Position numbers and translations under genes: made by a program
Notes under the pieces: model-generated
Told to the model about the DNA's origin: nothing
What the model saw: the letters and a program-made list of their open reading frames with translations, nothing else
The model's database searches: none
Origin: Parapristionchus giblindavisi
Taxonomy: Eukaryota; Nematoda; Chromadorea; Rhabditida; Diplogasteridae
Assembly (NCBI GenBank): GCA_943737045.1
Contig: CALSFV010000218.1
Location: forward strand, 124,001-188,000
DNA length: 64,000 bases
Reading direction: 5' to 3'
In this document: positions 27,106-42,649 of the stretch, one piece after another
Position numbering within the stretch: the first letter of the stretch is position 1
Layout of the letters: each line of letters opens with the position of its first letter

Positions 27106-30100
27106 TCATGTTGAGCTGTAATATTTTACTGCTGCTATAATGACCGAAGTACAAAAGTAGCTTTTACTCTGATATGATCAAGATAACTTGAGAAATATGA
27201 AAATGAAAATGAAACCTATCGTGTCATATACCAAATGACAGAGCGCAAAATTCTGAATAAGATAGACTATTTCAAAGTGGTCAGTACGGACAATATGTAA
27301 ATTTATCTTTCAATACTCTCTGTTTTTGGTACAAAATAATTCGTTACAAGTCTAATTGTCAATGATACTTATCGAGTAATATACTATGTGAAAGAGGAAA
27401 AAATTCTGAATGAGACACACTTCAGGTCATGTTGAGCTGTAATATTTTACTGCTGCTATAATGACCGAAGTACAAAAGTAGCTTTTACTCTGATATGATC
27501 AAGATAACTTGAGAAATATGAAAATGAAAATGAAACCAATCGTGTCATATACCAAATGAAAGAGCGAAAAATTCTGAATAAGATAGACTATTTCAAAGTG
27601 GTCAGTACCCCCATTATGTAAATTTATCTTTCAATACTCTCTGTTTTTGGTACAAAATAATTCGTTACAAGTCTAATTGTCAATGATACTTATCGAGTAA
27701 TATACTATGTGAAAGAGGAAAAAATTCTGAATGAGACACACTTCAGGTCATGTTGAGCTGTAATATTTTACTGCTGCTATAATGACCGAAGTACAAAAGT
27801 AGCTTTTACTCTGATATGATCAAGATAACTTGAGAAATATGAAAATGAAAATGAAACCTATCGTGTCATATACCAAATGAAAGAGCGAAAACTTCTGAAT
27901 AAGATAGACTATTTCAAAGTGGTCAGTACCCCCATTATGTAAATTTATCTTTCAATACTCTCTGTTTTTGGTACAAAATAATTCGTTACAAGTCTAATTG
28001 TCAATGATACTTATCGAGTAATATACTATGTGAAAGAGGAAAAAATTCTGAATGAGACACACTTCAGGTCATGTTGAGCTGTAATATTTTACTGCTGCTA
28101 TAATGACCGAAGTACAAAAGTAGCTTTTACTCTGATATGATCAAGATAACTTGAGAAATATGAAAATGAAAATGAAACCAATCGTGTCATATACCAAATG
28201 AAAGAGCGAAAAATTCTGAATAAGATAGACTATTTCAAAGTGGTCAGTACCCCCATTATGTAAATTTATCTTTCAATACTCTCTGTTTTTGGTACAAAAT
28301 AATTCGTTACAAGTCTAATTGTCAATGATACTTATCGAGTAATATACTATGTTAAAGAGGAAAAAATTCTGAATGAGACACACTTCAGGTCATGTCGAGC
28401 TGTAATATTTTACTGCTGCTATAATGACCGAAGTACAAAAGTAGCTTTTACTCTGATATGATCAAGATAACTTGAGAAATATGAAAATGAAAATGAAACC
28501 TATCGTGTCATATACCAAATGAAAGAGCGAAAAATTCTGAATAAGATAGACTATTTCAAAGTGGTCAGTACGGACAATATGTAAATTTATCTTTCAATAC
28601 TCTCTGTTTTTGGTACAAAATAATTCGTTACAAGTCTAATTGTCAATGATACTTATCGAGTAATATACTATGTTAAAGAGGAAAAAATTCTGAATGAGAC
28701 ACACTTCAGGTCATGTCGAGCTGTAATATTTTACTGCTGCTATAATGACCGAAGTACAAAAGTAGCTTTTACTCTGATATGATCAAGATAACTTGAGAAA
28801 TATGAAAATGAAAATGAAACCAATCGTGTCATATACCAAATGAAAGAGCGAAAAATTCTGAATAAGATAGACTATTTCAAAGTGGTCAGTACCCCCATTA
28901 TGTAAATTTATCTTTCAATACTCTCTGTTTTTGGTACAAAATAATTCGTTACAAGTCTAATTGTCAATGATACTTATCGAGTAATATACTATGTGAAAGA
29001 GGAAAAAATTCTGAATGAGACACACTTCAGGTCATGTTGAGCTGTAATATTTTACTGCTGCTATAATGACCGAAGTACAAAAGTAGCTTTTACTCTGATA
29101 TGATCAAGATAACTTGAGAAATATGAAAATGAAAATGAAACCTATCGTGTCATATACCAAATGACAGAGCGCAAAATTCTGAATAAGATAGACTATTTCA
29201 AAGTGGTCAGTACGGACAATATGTAAATTTATCTTTCAATACTCTCTGTTTTTGGTACAAAATAATTCGTTACAAGTCTAATTGTCAATGATACTTATCG
29301 AGTAATATACTATGTGAAAGAGGAAAAAATTCTGAATGAGACACACTTCAGGTCATGTTGAGCTGTAATATTTTACTGCTGCTATAATGACCGAAGTACA
29401 AAAGTAGCTTTTACTCTGATATGATCAAGATAACTTGAGAAATATGAAAATGAAAATGAAACCAATCGTGTCATATACCAAATGAAAGAGCGAAAAATTC
29501 TGAATAAGATAGACTATTTCAAAGTGGTCAGTACCCCCATTATGTAAATTTATCTTTCAATACTCTCTGTTTTTGGTACAAAATAATTCGTTACAAGTCT
29601 AATTGTCAATGATACTTATCGAGTAATATACTATGTGAAAGAGGAAAAAATTCTGAATGAGACACACTTCAGGTCATGTTGAGCTGTAATATTTTACTGC
29701 TGCTATAATGACCGAAGTACAAAAGTAGCTTTTACTCTGATATGATCAAGATAACTTGAGAAATATGAAAATGAAAATGAAACCTATCGTGTCATATACC
29801 AAATGAAAGAGCGAAAACTTCTGAATAAGATAGACTATTTCAAAGTGGTCAGTACCCCCATTATGTAAATTTATCTTTCAATACTCTCTGTTTTTGGTAC
29901 AAAATAATTCGTTACAAGTCTAATTGTCAATGATACTTATCGAGTAATATACTATGTGAAAGAGGAAAAAATTCTGAATGAGACACACTTCAGGTCATGT
30001 TGAGCTGTAATATTTTACTGCTGCTATAATGACCGAAGTACAAAAGTAGCTTTTACTCTGATATGATCAAGATAACTTGAGAAATATGAAAATGAAAATG

Positions 30101-30957
30101 AAACCAATCGTGTCATATACCAAATGAAAGAGCGAAAAATTCTGAATAAGATAGACTATTTCAAAGTGGTCAGTACCCCCATTATGTAAATTTATCTTTC
30201 AATACTCTCTGTTTTTGGTACAAAATAATTCGTTACAAGTCTAATTGTCAATGATACTTATCGAGTAATATACTATGTTAAAGAGGAAAAAATTCTGAAT
30301 GAGACACACTTCAGGTCATGTCGAGCTGTAATATTTTACTGCTGCTATAATGACCGAAGTACAAAAGTAGCTTTTACTCTGATATGATCAAGATAACTTG
30401 AGAAATATGAAAATGAAAATGAAACCTATCGTGTCATATACCAAATGAAAGAGCGAAAAATTCTGAATAAGATAGACTATTTCAAAGTGGTCAGTACGGA
30501 CAATATGTAAATTTATCTTTCAATACTCTCTGTTTTTGGTACAAAATAATTCGTTACAAGTCTAATTGTCAATGATACTTATCGAGTAATATACTATGTT
30601 AAAGAGGAAAAAATTCTGAATGAGACACACTTCAGGTCATGTCGAGCTGTAATATTTTACTGCTGCTATAATGACCGAAGTACAAAAGTAGCTTTTACTC
30701 TGATATGATCAAGATAACTTGAGAAATATGAAAATGAAAATGAAACCAATCGTGTCATATACCAAATGAAAGAGCGAAAAATTCTGAATAAGATAGACTA
30801 TTTCAAAGTGGTCAGTACCCCCATTATGTAAATTTATCTTTCAATACTCTCTGTTTTTGGTACAAAATAATTCGTTACAAGTCTAATTGTCAATGATACT
30901 TATCGAGTAATATACTATGTGAAAGAGGAAAAAATTCTGAATGAGACACACTTCAGG
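27106..30957 (+). repeat. Two tandem 6-monomer higher-order repeats (1926 bp each)
   Basis: Copies 27106-29031 and 29032-30957 have the same order. The series is a GAGCGCAAAATT/CGGAC monomer, a monomer with ACCAATCG, one with GCGAAAACTTCTG, one with ACCAATCG ending GTTAAAGAGG, a TCGAG/CGGAC monomer ending GTTAAAGAGG, and a TCGAG monomer with ACCAATCG. The ACTTCTG marker at 27891 repeats at 29817, exactly 1926 bp later. GTTAAAGAGG is confined to this block. Confidence 0.85.
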
Positions 30958-33525
30958 TCATGTTGAGCTGTAATATTTTACTGCTGCTATAATGACCGAA
31001 GTACAAAAGTAGCTTTTACTCTGATATGATCAAGATAACTTGAGAAATATGAAAATGAAAATGAAACCTATCGTGTCATATACCAAATGAAAGAGCGAAA
31101 ACTTCTGAATAAGATAGACTATTTCAAAGTGGTCAGTACCCCCATTATGTAAATTTATCTTTCAATACTCTCTGTTTTTGGTACAAAATAATTCGTTACA
31201 AGTCTAATTGTCAATGATACTTATCGAGTAATATACTATGTGAAAGAGGAAAAAATTCTGAATGAGACACACTTCAGGTCATGTCGAGCTGTAATATTTT
31301 ACTGCTGCTATAATGACCGAAGTACAAAAGTAGCTTTTACTCTGATATGATCAAGATAACTTGAGAAATATGAAAATGAAAATGAAACCTATCGTGTCAT
31401 ATACCAAATGAAAGAGCGAAAAATTCTGAATAAGATATACTATTTCAAAGTGGTCAGTACGGACAATATGTAAATTTATCTTTCAATACTCTCTGTTTTT
31501 GGTACAAAATAATTCGTTACAAGTCTAATTGTCAATGATACTTATCGAGTAATATACTATGTGAAAGAGGAAAAAATTCTGAATGAGACACACTTCAGGT
31601 CATGTCGAGCTGTAATATTTTACTGCTGCTATAATGACCGAAGTACAAAAGTAGCTTTTACTCTGATATGATCAAGATAACTTGAGAAATATGAAAATGA
31701 AAATGAAACCTATCGTGTCATATACCAAATGAAAGAGCGAAAAATTCTGAATAAGATAGACTATTTCAAAGTGGTCAGTACGGACAATATGTAAATTTAT
31801 CTTGCAATACTCTCTGTTTTTGGTACAAAATAATTCGTTACAAGTCTAATTGTCAATGATACTTATCGAGTAATATACTATGTAAAAGAGGAAAAAATTC
31901 TGAATGAGACACACTTCAGGTCATGTCGAGCTGTAATATTTTACTGCTGCTATAATGACCGAAGTACAAAAGTAGCTTTTACTCTGATATGATCAAGATA
32001 ACTTGAGAAATATGAAAATGAAAATGAAACCTATCGTGTCATATACCAAATGACAGAGCGAAAAATTCTGAATAAGATAGACTATTTCAAAGTGGTCAGT
32101 ACCCCCATTATGTAAATTTATCTTGCAATACTCTCTGTTTTTGGTACAAAATAATTCGTTACAAGTCTAATTGTCAATGATACTTATCGAGTAATATACT
32201 ATGTGAAAGAGGAAAAAAATCTGAATGAGACACACTTCAGGTCATGTTGAGCTGTAATATTTTACTGCTGCTATAATGACCGAAGTACAAAAGTAGCTTT
32301 TACTCTGATATGATCAAGATAACTTGAGAAATATGAAAATGAAAATGAAACCTATCGTGTCATATACCAAATGACAGAGCGAAAAATTCTGAATAAGATA
32401 GACTATTTCAAAGTGGTCAGTACGGACAATATGTAAATTTATCTTTCAATACTCTCTGTTTTTGGTACAAAATAATTCGTTACAAGTCTAATTGTCAATG
32501 ATACTTATCGAGTAATATACTATGTGAAAGAGGAAAAAATTCTGAATGAGACACACTTCAGGTCATGTCGATCTGTAATATTTTACTGCTGCTATAATGA
32601 TCGAAGTACAAAAGTAGCTTTTACTCTGATATGATCAAGATAACTTGAGAAATATGAAAATGAAAATGAAACCTATCGTGTCATATACCAAATGAAAGAG
32701 CGAAAAATTCTGAATAAGATAGACTATTTCAAAGTGGTCAGTACCCCCATTATGTAAATTTATCTTTCAATACTCTCTGTTTTTGGTACAAAATAATTCG
32801 TTACAAGTCTAATTGTCAATGATACTTATCGAGTAATATACTATGTGAAAGAGGAAAAAATTCTGAATGAGACACACTTCAGGTCATGTCGAGCTGTAAT
32901 ATTTTACTGCTGCTATAATGACCGAAGTACAAAAGTAGCTTTTACTCTGATATGATCAAGATAACTTGAGAAATATGAAAATGAAAATGAAACCTATCGT
33001 GTCATATACCAAATGAAAGAGCGAAAAATTCTGAATAAGATATACTATTTCAAAGTGGTCAGTACGGACAATATGTAAATTTATCTTTCAATACTCTCTG
33101 TTTTTGGTACAAAATAATTCGTTACAAGTCTAATTGTCAATGATACTTATCGAGTAATATACTATGTGAAAGAGGAAAAAATTCTGAATGAGACACACTT
33201 CAGGTCATGTCGATCTGTAATATTTTACTGCTGCTATAATGATCGAAGTACAAAAGTAGCTTTTACTCTGATATGATCAAGATAACTTGAGAAATATGAA
33301 AATGAAAATGAAACCTATCGTGTCATATACCAAATGAAAGAGCGAAAAATTCTGAATAAGATATACTATTTCAAAGTGGTCAGTACGGACAATATGTAAA
33401 TTTATCTTTCAATACTCTCTGTTTTTGGTACAAAATAATTCGTTACAAGTCTAATTGTCAATGATACTTATCGAGTAATATACTATGTGAAAGAGGAAAA
33501 AATTCTGAATGAGACACACTTCAGG

Positions 33526-36500
33526 TCATGTCGATCTGTAATATTTTACTGCTGCTATAATGATCGAAGTACAAAAGTAGCTTTTACTCTGATATGATCA
33601 AGATAACTTGAGAAATATGAAAATGAAAATGAAACCTATCGTGTCATATACCAAATGAAAGAGCGAAAAATTCTGAATAAGATAGACTATTTCAAAGTGG
33701 TCAGTACGGACAATATGTAAATTTATCTTGCAATACTCTCTGTTTTTGGTACAAAATAATTCGTTACAAGTCTAATTGTCAATGATACTTATCGAGTAAT
33801 ATACTATGTAAAAGAGGAAAAAATTCTGAATGAGACACACTTCAGGTCATGTCGAGCTGTAATATTTTACTGCTGCTATAATGACCGAAGTACAAAAGTA
33901 GCTTTTACTCTGATATGATCAAGATAACTTGAGAAACATGAAAATGAAAATGAAACCTATCGTGTCATATACCAAATGACAGAGCGAAAAATTCTGAATA
34001 AGATAGACTATTTCAAAGTGGTCAGTACCCCCATTATGTAAATTTATCTTGCAATACTCTCTGTTTTTGGTACAAAATAATTCGTTACAAGTCTAATTGT
34101 CAATGATACTTATCGAGTAATATACTATGTGAAAGAGGAAAAAATTCTGAATGAGACACACTTCAGGTCATGTCGAGCTGTAATATTTTACTGCTGCTAT
34201 AATGACCGAAGTACAAAAGTAGCTTTTACTCTGATATGATCAAGATAACTTGAGAAATATGAAAATGAAAATGAAACCTATCGTGTCATATACCAAATGA
34301 CAGAGCGAAAAATTCTGAATAAGATAGACTATTTCAAAGTGGTCAGTACGGACAATATGTAAATTTATCTTTCAATACTCTCTGTTTTTGGTACAAAATA
34401 ATTCGTTACAAGTCTAATTGTCAATGATACTTATCGAGTAATATACTATGTGAAAGAGGAAAAAATTCTGAATGAGACACACTTCAGGTCATGTCGAGCT
34501 GTAATATTTTACTGCTGCTATAATGACCGAAGTACAAAAGTAGCTTTTACTCTGATATGATCAAGATAACTTGAGAAATATGAAAATGAAAATGAAACCT
34601 ATCGTGTCATATACCAAATGAAAGAGCGAAAAATTCTGAATAAGATAGACTATTTCAAAGTGGTCAGTACGGACAATATGTAAATTTATCTTGCAATACT
34701 CTCTGTTTTTGGTACAAAATAATTCGTTACAAGTCTAATTGTCAATGATACTTATCGAGTAATATACTATGTAAAAGAGGAAAAAATTCTGAATGAGACA
34801 CACTTCAGGTCATGTCGAGCTGTAATATTTTACTGCTGCTATAATGACCGAAGTACAAAAGTAGCTTTTACTCTGATATGATCAAGATAACTTGAGAAAC
34901 ATGAAAATGAAAATGAAACCTATCGTGTCATATACCAAATGACAGAGCGAAAAATTCTGAATAAGATAGACTATTTCAAAGTGGTCAGTACCCCCATTAT
35001 GTAAATTTATCTTGCAATACTCTCTGTTTTTGGTACAAAATAATTCGTTACAAGTCTAATTGTCAATGATACTTATCGAGTAATATACTATGTGAAAGAG
35101 GAAAAAAATCTGAATGAGACACACTTCAGGTCATGTTGAGCTGTAATATTTTACTGCTGCTATAATGACCGAAGTACAAAAGTAGCTTTTACTCTGATAT
35201 GATCAAGATAACTTGAGAAATATGAAAATGAAAATGAAACCTATCGTGTCATATACCAAATGAAAGAGCGAAAAATTCTGAATAAGATAGACTATTTCAA
35301 AGTGGTCAGTACGGACAATATGTAAATTTATCTTGCAATACTCTCTGTTTTTGGTACAAAATAATTCGTTACAAGTCTAATTGTCAATGATACTTATCGA
35401 GTAATATACTATGTAAAAGAGGAAAAAATTCTGAATGAGACACACTTCAGGTCATGTCGAGCTGTAATATTTTACTGCTGCTATAATGACCGAAGTACAA
35501 AAGTAGCTTTTACTCTGATATGATCAAGATAACTTGAGAAACATGAAAATGAAAATGAAACCTATCGTGTCATATACCAAATGACAGAGCGAAAAATTCT
35601 GAATAAGATAGACTATTTCAAAGTGGTCAGTACCCCCATTATGTAAATTTATCTTGCAATACTCTCTGTTTTTGGTACAAAATAATTCGTTACAAGTCTA
35701 ATTGTCAATGATACTTATCGAGTAATATACTATGTGAAAGAGGAAAAAATTCTGAATGAGACACACTTCAGGTCATGTCGAGCTGTAATATTTTACTGCT
35801 GCTATAATGACCGAAGTACAAAAGTAGCTTTTACTCTGATATGATCAAGATAACTTGAGAAATATGAAAATGAAAATGAAACCTATCGTGTCATATACCA
35901 AATGACAGAGCGAAAAATTCTGAATAAGATAGACTATTTCAAAGTGGTCAGTACGGACAATATGTAAATTTATCTTTCAATACTCTCTGTTTTTGGTACA
36001 AAATAATTCGTTACAAGTCTAATTGTCAATGATACTTATCGAGTAATATACTATGTGAAAGAGGAAAAAATTCTGAATGAGACACACTTCAGGTCATGTC
36101 GAGCTGTAATATTTTACTGCTGCTATAATGACCGAAGTACAAAAGTAGCTTTTACTCTGATATGATCAAGATAACTTGAGAAATATGAAAATGAAAATGA
36201 AACCTATCGTGTCATATACCAAATGAAAGAGCGAAAAATTCTGAATAAGATAGACTATTTCAAAGTGGTCAGTACGGACAATATGTAAATTTATCTTGCA
36301 ATACTCTCTGTTTTTGGTACAAAATAATTCGTTACAAGTCTAATTGTCAATGATACTTATCGAGTAATATACTATGTAAAAGAGGAAAAAATTCTGAATG
36401 AGACACACTTCAGGTCATGTCGAGCTGTAATATTTTACTGCTGCTATAATGACCGAAGTACAAAAGTAGCTTTTACTCTGATATGATCAAGATAACTTGA

Positions 36501-36735
36501 GAAACATGAAAATGAAAATGAAACCTATCGTGTCATATACCAAATGACAGAGCGAAAAATTCTGAATAAGATAGACTATTTCAAAGTGGTCAGTACCCCC
36601 ATTATGTAAATTTATCTTGCAATACTCTCTGTTTTTGGTACAAAATAATTCGTTACAAGTCTAATTGTCAATGATACTTATCGAGTAATATACTATGTGA
36701 AAGAGGAAAAAAATCTGAATGAGACACACTTCAGG
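33526..36735 (+). repeat. Two tandem 5-monomer higher-order repeats (1605 bp each)
   Basis: Copies 33526-35130 and 35131-36735 share the order: a CTTGCAAT/GTAAAAGAGG monomer, a monomer with GAGAAACATG and GACAGAG, a GACAGAG/CGGAC monomer, a second CTTGCAAT/GTAAAAGAGG monomer, and a second AACATG monomer ending AATCTG. AACATG appears near 33936, 34899, 35541 and 36504. The CTTGCAAT/GTAAAAGAGG combination also occurs alone near 31.8, 42.2, 49.1 and 63.3 kb, so this type has been dispersed along the array. Confidence 0.8.
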
Positions 36736-38019
36736 TCATGTTGAGCTGTAATATTTTACTGCTGCTATAATGACCGAAGTACAAAAGTAGCTTTTACTCT
36801 GATATGATCAAGATAACTTGAGAAATATGAAAATGAAAATGAAACCTATCGTGTCATATACCAAATGACAGAGCGAAAAATTCTGAATAAGATAGACTAT
36901 TTCAAAGTGGTCAGTACGGACAATATGTAAATTTATCTTTCAATACTCTCTGTTTTTGGTACAAAATAATTCGTTACAAGTCTAATTGTCAATGATACTT
37001 ATCGAGTAATATACTATGTGAAAGAGGAAAAAATTCTGAATGAGACACACTTCAGGTCATGTCGATCTGTAATATTTTACTGCTGCTATAATGATCGAAG
37101 TACAAAAGTAGCTTTTACTCTGATATGATCAAGATAACTTGAGAAATATGAAAATGAAAATGAAACCTATCGTGTCATATACCAAATGAAAGAGCGAAAA
37201 ATTCTGAATAAGATAGACTATTTCAAAGTGGTCAGTACCCCCATTATGTAAATTTATCTTTCAATACTCTCTGTTTTTGGTACAAAATAATTCGTTACAA
37301 GTCTAATTGTCAATGATACTTATCGAGTAATATACTATGTGAAAGAGGAAAAAATTCTGAATGAGACACACTTCAGGTCATGTCGAGCTGTAATATTTTA
37401 CTGCTGCTATAATGACCGAAGTACAAAAGTAGCTTTTACTCTGATATGATCAAGATAACTTGAGAAATATGAAAATGAAAATGAAACCTATCGTGTCATA
37501 TACCAAATGAAAGAGCGAAAAATTCTGAATAAGATATACTATTTCAAAGTGGTCAGTACGGACAATATGTAAATTTATCTTTCAATACTCTCTGTTTTTG
37601 GTACAAAATAATTCGTTACAAGTCTAATTGTCAATGATACTTATCGAGTAATATACTATGTGAAAGAGGAAAAAATTCTGAATGAGACACACTTCAGGTC
37701 ATGTCGAGCTGTAATATTTTACTGCTGCTATAATGACCGAAGTACAAAAGTAGCTTTTACTCTGATATGATCAAGATAACTTGAGAAATATGAAAATGAA
37801 AATGAAACCTATCGTGTCATATACCAAATGACAGAGCGAAAAATTCTGAATAAGATAGACTATTTCAAAGTGGTCAGTACCCCCATTATGTAAATTTATC
37901 TTGCAATACTCTCTGTTTTTGGTACAAAATAATTCGTTACAAGTCTAATTGTCAATGATACTTATCGAGTAATATACTATGTGAAAGAGGAAAAAAATCT
38001 GAATGAGACACACTTCAGG

Positions 38020-38155
38020 TCATGTTGAGCTGTAATATTTTACTGCTGCTATAATGACCGAAGTACAAAAGTAAAATTGTCTAATTGTCAATGATACTTA
38101 TCGAGTAATATACTATGTGAAAGAGGAAAAAATTCTGAATGAGACACACTTCAGG
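38020..38155 (+). repeat. Truncated monomer, 136 bp, second occurrence
   Basis: The same ACAAAAGTA/AAATT/GTCTAATTG junction as at 26007, with the same net loss of 185 bp. The preceding monomer ends in AATCTG and this copy has TTGAG, matching the third occurrence at 42650. Confidence 0.95.
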
Positions 38156-41100
38156 TCATGTCGAGCTGTAATATTTTACTGCTGCTATAATGACCGAAGT
38201 TCAAAAGTAGCTTTTACTCTGATATGATCAAGATAACTTGAGAAATATGAAAATGAAAATGAAACCTATCGTGTCATATACCAAATGAAAGAGCGAAAAA
38301 TTCTGAATAAGATAGACTATTTCAAAGTGGTCAGTACCCCCATTATGTAAATTTATCTTTCAATACTCTCTGTTTTTGGTACAAAATAATTCGTTACAAG
38401 TCTAATTGTCAATGATACTTATCGAGTAATATACTATGTGAAAGAGGAAAAAATTCTGAATGAGACACACTTCAGGTCATGTTGAGCTGTAATATTTTAC
38501 TGCTGCTATAATGGCCGAAGTACAAAAGTAGCTTTTACTCTGATATGATCAAGATAACTTGAGAAATATGAAAATGAAAATGAAACCTATCGTGTCATAT
38601 ACCAAATGACAGAGCGCAAAATTCTGAATAAGATAGACTATTTCAAAGTGGTCAGTACGGACAATATGTAAATTTATCTTTCAATACTCTCTGTTTTTGG
38701 TACAAAATAATTCGTTACAAGTCTAATTGTCAATGATACTTATCGAGTAATATACTATGTGAAAGAGGAAAAAATTCTGAATGAGACACACTTCAGGTCA
38801 TGTTGAGCTGTAATATTTTACTGCTGCTATAATGACCGAAGTACAAAAGTAGCTTTTACTCTGATATGATCAAGATAACTTGAGAAATATGAAAATGAAA
38901 ATGAAACCAATCGTGTCATATACCAAATGAAAGAGCGAAAAATTCTGAATAAGATAGACTATTTCAAAGTGGTCAGTACCCCCATTATGTAAATTTATCT
39001 TTCAATACTCTCTGTTTTTGGTACAAAATAATTCGTTACAAGTCTAATTGTCAATGATACTTATCGAGTAATATACTATGTGAAAGAGGAAAAAATTCTG
39101 AATGAGACACACTTCAGGTCATGTTGAGCTGTAATATTTTACTGCTGCTATAATGACCGAAGTACAAAAGTAGCTTTTACTCTGATATGATCAAGATAAC
39201 TTGAGAAATATGAAAATGAAAATGAAACCTATCGTGTCATATACCAAATGAAAGAGCGAAAACTTCTGAATAAGATAGACTATTTCAAAGTGGTCAGTAC
39301 CCCCATTATGTAAATTTATCTTTCAATACTCTCTGTTTTTGGTACAAAATAATTCGTTACAAGTCTAATTGTCAATGATACTTATCGAGTAATATACTAT
39401 GTGAAAGAGGAAAAAATTCTGAATGAGACACACTTCAGGTCATGTTGAGCTGTAATATTTTACTGCTGCTATAATGGCCGAAGTACAAAAGTAGCTTTTA
39501 CTCTGATATGATCAAGATAACTTGAGAAATATGAAAATGAAAATGAAACCTATCGTGTCATATACCAAATGACAGAGCGCAAAATTCTGAATAAGATAGA
39601 CTATTTCAAAGTGGTCAGTACCCCCATTATGTAAATTTATCTTTCAATACTCTCTGTTTTTGGTACAAAATAATTCGTTACAAGTCTAATTGTCAATGAT
39701 ACTTATCGAGTAATATACTATGTGAAAGAGGAAAAAATTCTGAATGAGACACACTTCAGGTCATGTTGAGCTGTAATATTTTACTGCTGCTATAATGGCC
39801 GAAGTACAAAAGTAGCTTTTACTCTGATATGATCAAGATAACTTGAGAAATATGAAAATGAAAATGAAACCTATCGTGTCATATACCAAATGACAGAGCG
39901 CAAAATTCTGAATAAGATAGACTATTTCAAAGTGGTCAGTACGGACAATATGTAAATTTATCTTTCAATACTCTCTGTTTTTGGTACAAAATAATTCGTT
40001 ACAAGTCTAATTGTCAATGATACTTATCGAGTAATATACTATGTGAAAGAGGAAAAAATTCTGAATGAGACACACTTCAGGTCATGTTGAGCTGTAATAT
40101 TTTACTGCTGCTATAATGACCGAAGTACAAAAGTAGCTTTTACTCTGATATGATCAAGATAACTTGAGAAATATGAAAATGAAAATGAAACCTATCGTGT
40201 CATATACCAAATGAAAGAGCGAAAACTTCTGAATAAGATAGACTATTTCAAAGTGGTCAGTACCCCCATTATGTAAATTTATCTTTCAATACTCTCTGTT
40301 TTTGGTACAAAATAATTCGTTACAAGTCTAATTGTCAATGATACTTATCGAGTAATATACTATGTGAAAGAGGAAAAAATTCTGAATGAGACACACTTCA
40401 GGTCATGTTGAGCTGTAATATTTTACTGCTGCTATAATGACCGAAGTACAAAAGTAGCTTTTACTCTGATATGATCAAGATAACTTGAGAAATATGAAAA
40501 TGAAAATGAAACCTATCGTGTCATATACCAAATGAAAGAGCGAAAAATTCTGAATAAGATAGACTATTTCAAAGTGGTCAGTACCCCCATTATGTAAATT
40601 TATCTTTCAATACTCTCTGTTTTTGGTACAAAATAATTCGTTACAAGTCTAATTGTCAATGATACTTATCGAGTAATATACTATGTGAAAGAGGAAAAAA
40701 TTCTGAATGAGACACACTTCAGGTCATGTTGAGCTGTAATAGTTTACTGCTGCTATAATGGCCGAAGTACAAAAGTAGCTTTTACTCTGATATGATCAAG
40801 ATAACTTGAGAAATATGAAAATGAAAATGAAACCTATCGTGTCATATACCAAATGACAGAGCGCAAAATTCTGAATAAGATAGACTATTTCAAAGTGGTC
40901 AGTACGGATAATATGTAAATTTATCTTTCAATACTCTCTGTTTTTGGTACAAAATAATTCGTTACAAGTCTAATTGTCAATGATACTTATCGAGTAATAT
41001 ACTATGTGAAAGAGGAAAAAATTCTGAATGAGACACACTTCAGGTCATGTTGAGCTGTAATATTTTACTGCTGCTATAATGACCGAAGTACAAAAGTAGC

Positions 41101-42649
41101 TTTTACTCTGATATGATCAAGATAACTTGAGAAATATGAAAATGAAAATGAAACCAATCGTGTCATATACCAAATGAAAGAGCGAAAAATTCTGAATAAG
41201 ATAGACTATTTCAAAGTGGTCAGTACCCCCATTATGTAAATTTATCTTTCAATACTCTCTGTTTTTGGTACAAAATAATTCGTTACAAGTCTAATTGTCA
41301 ATGATACTTATCGAGTAATATACTATGTGAAAGAGGAAAAAATTCTGAATGAGACACACTTCAGGTCATGTTGAGCTGTAATATTTTACTGCTGCTATAA
41401 TGACCGAAGTACAAAAGTAGCTTTTACTCTGATATGATCAAGATAACTTGAGAAATATGAAAATGAAAATGAAACCTATCGTGTCATATACCAAATGAAA
41501 GAGCGAAAACTTCTGAATAAGATAGACTATTTCAAAGTGGTCAGTACCCCCATTATGTAAATTTATCTTTCAATACTCTCTGTTTTTGGTACAAAATAAT
41601 TCGTTACAAGTCTAATTGTCAATGATACTTATCGAGTAATATACTATGTGAAAGAGGAAAAAATTCTGAATGAGACACACTTCAGGTCATGTTGAGCTGT
41701 AATATTTTACTGCTGCTATAATGACCGAAGTACAAAAGTAGCTTTTACTCTGATATGATCAAGATAACTTGAGAAATATGAAAATGAAAATGAAACCTAT
41801 CGTGTCATATACCAAATGAAAGAGCGAAAAATTCTGAATAAGATATACTATTTCAAAGTGGTCAGTACGGACAATATGTAAATTTATCTTTCAATACTCT
41901 CTGTTTTTGGTACAAAATAATTCGTTACAAGTCTAATTGTCAATGATACTTATCGAGTAATATACTATGTGAAAGAGGAAAAAATTCTGAATGAGACACA
42001 CTTCAGGTCATGTCGAGCTGTAATATTTTACTGCTGCTATAATGACCGAAGTACAAAAGTAGCTTTTACTCTGATATGATCAAGATAACTTGAGAAATAT
42101 GAAAATGAAAATGAAACCTATCGTGTCATATACCAAATGAAAGAGCGAAAAATTCTGAATAAGATAGACTATTTCAAAGTGGTCAGTACGGACAATATGT
42201 AAATTTATCTTGCAATACTCTCTGTTTTTGGTACAAAATAATTCGTTACAAGTCTAATTGTCAATGATACTTATCGAGTAATATACTATGTAAAAGAGGA
42301 AAAAATTCTGAATGAGACACACTTCAGGTCATGTCGAGCTGTAATATTTTACTGCTGCTATAATGACCGAAGTACAAAAGTAGCTTTTACTCTGATATGA
42401 TCAAGATAACTTGAGAAATATGAAAATGAAAATGAAACCTATCGTGTCATATACCAAATGACAGAGCGAAAAATTCTGAATAAGATAGACTATTTCAAAG
42501 TGGTCAGTACCCCCATTATGTAAATTTATCTTGCAATACTCTCTGTTTTTGGTACAAAATAATTCGTTACAAGTCTAATTGTCAATGATACTTATCGAGT
42601 AATATACTATGTGAAAGAGGAAAAAAATCTGAATGAGACACACTTCAGG
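38020..42649 (+). repeat. 4630-bp segmental duplication, copy 1
   Basis: The block opens with the second truncated 136-bp monomer (38020-38155) and continues for 14 full monomers until the third truncated monomer at 42650; 14 x 321 + 136 = 4630. The monomer just after each truncated copy carries the private change GAAGTTCAAAAG (near 38199 and 42829). That change is absent after the 26007 truncated copy, so 38020 and 42650 are sister copies. Within the block, types ATGGCCG/GAGCGC, ACCAATCG and AAAACTTCTG alternate. Confidence 0.85.
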
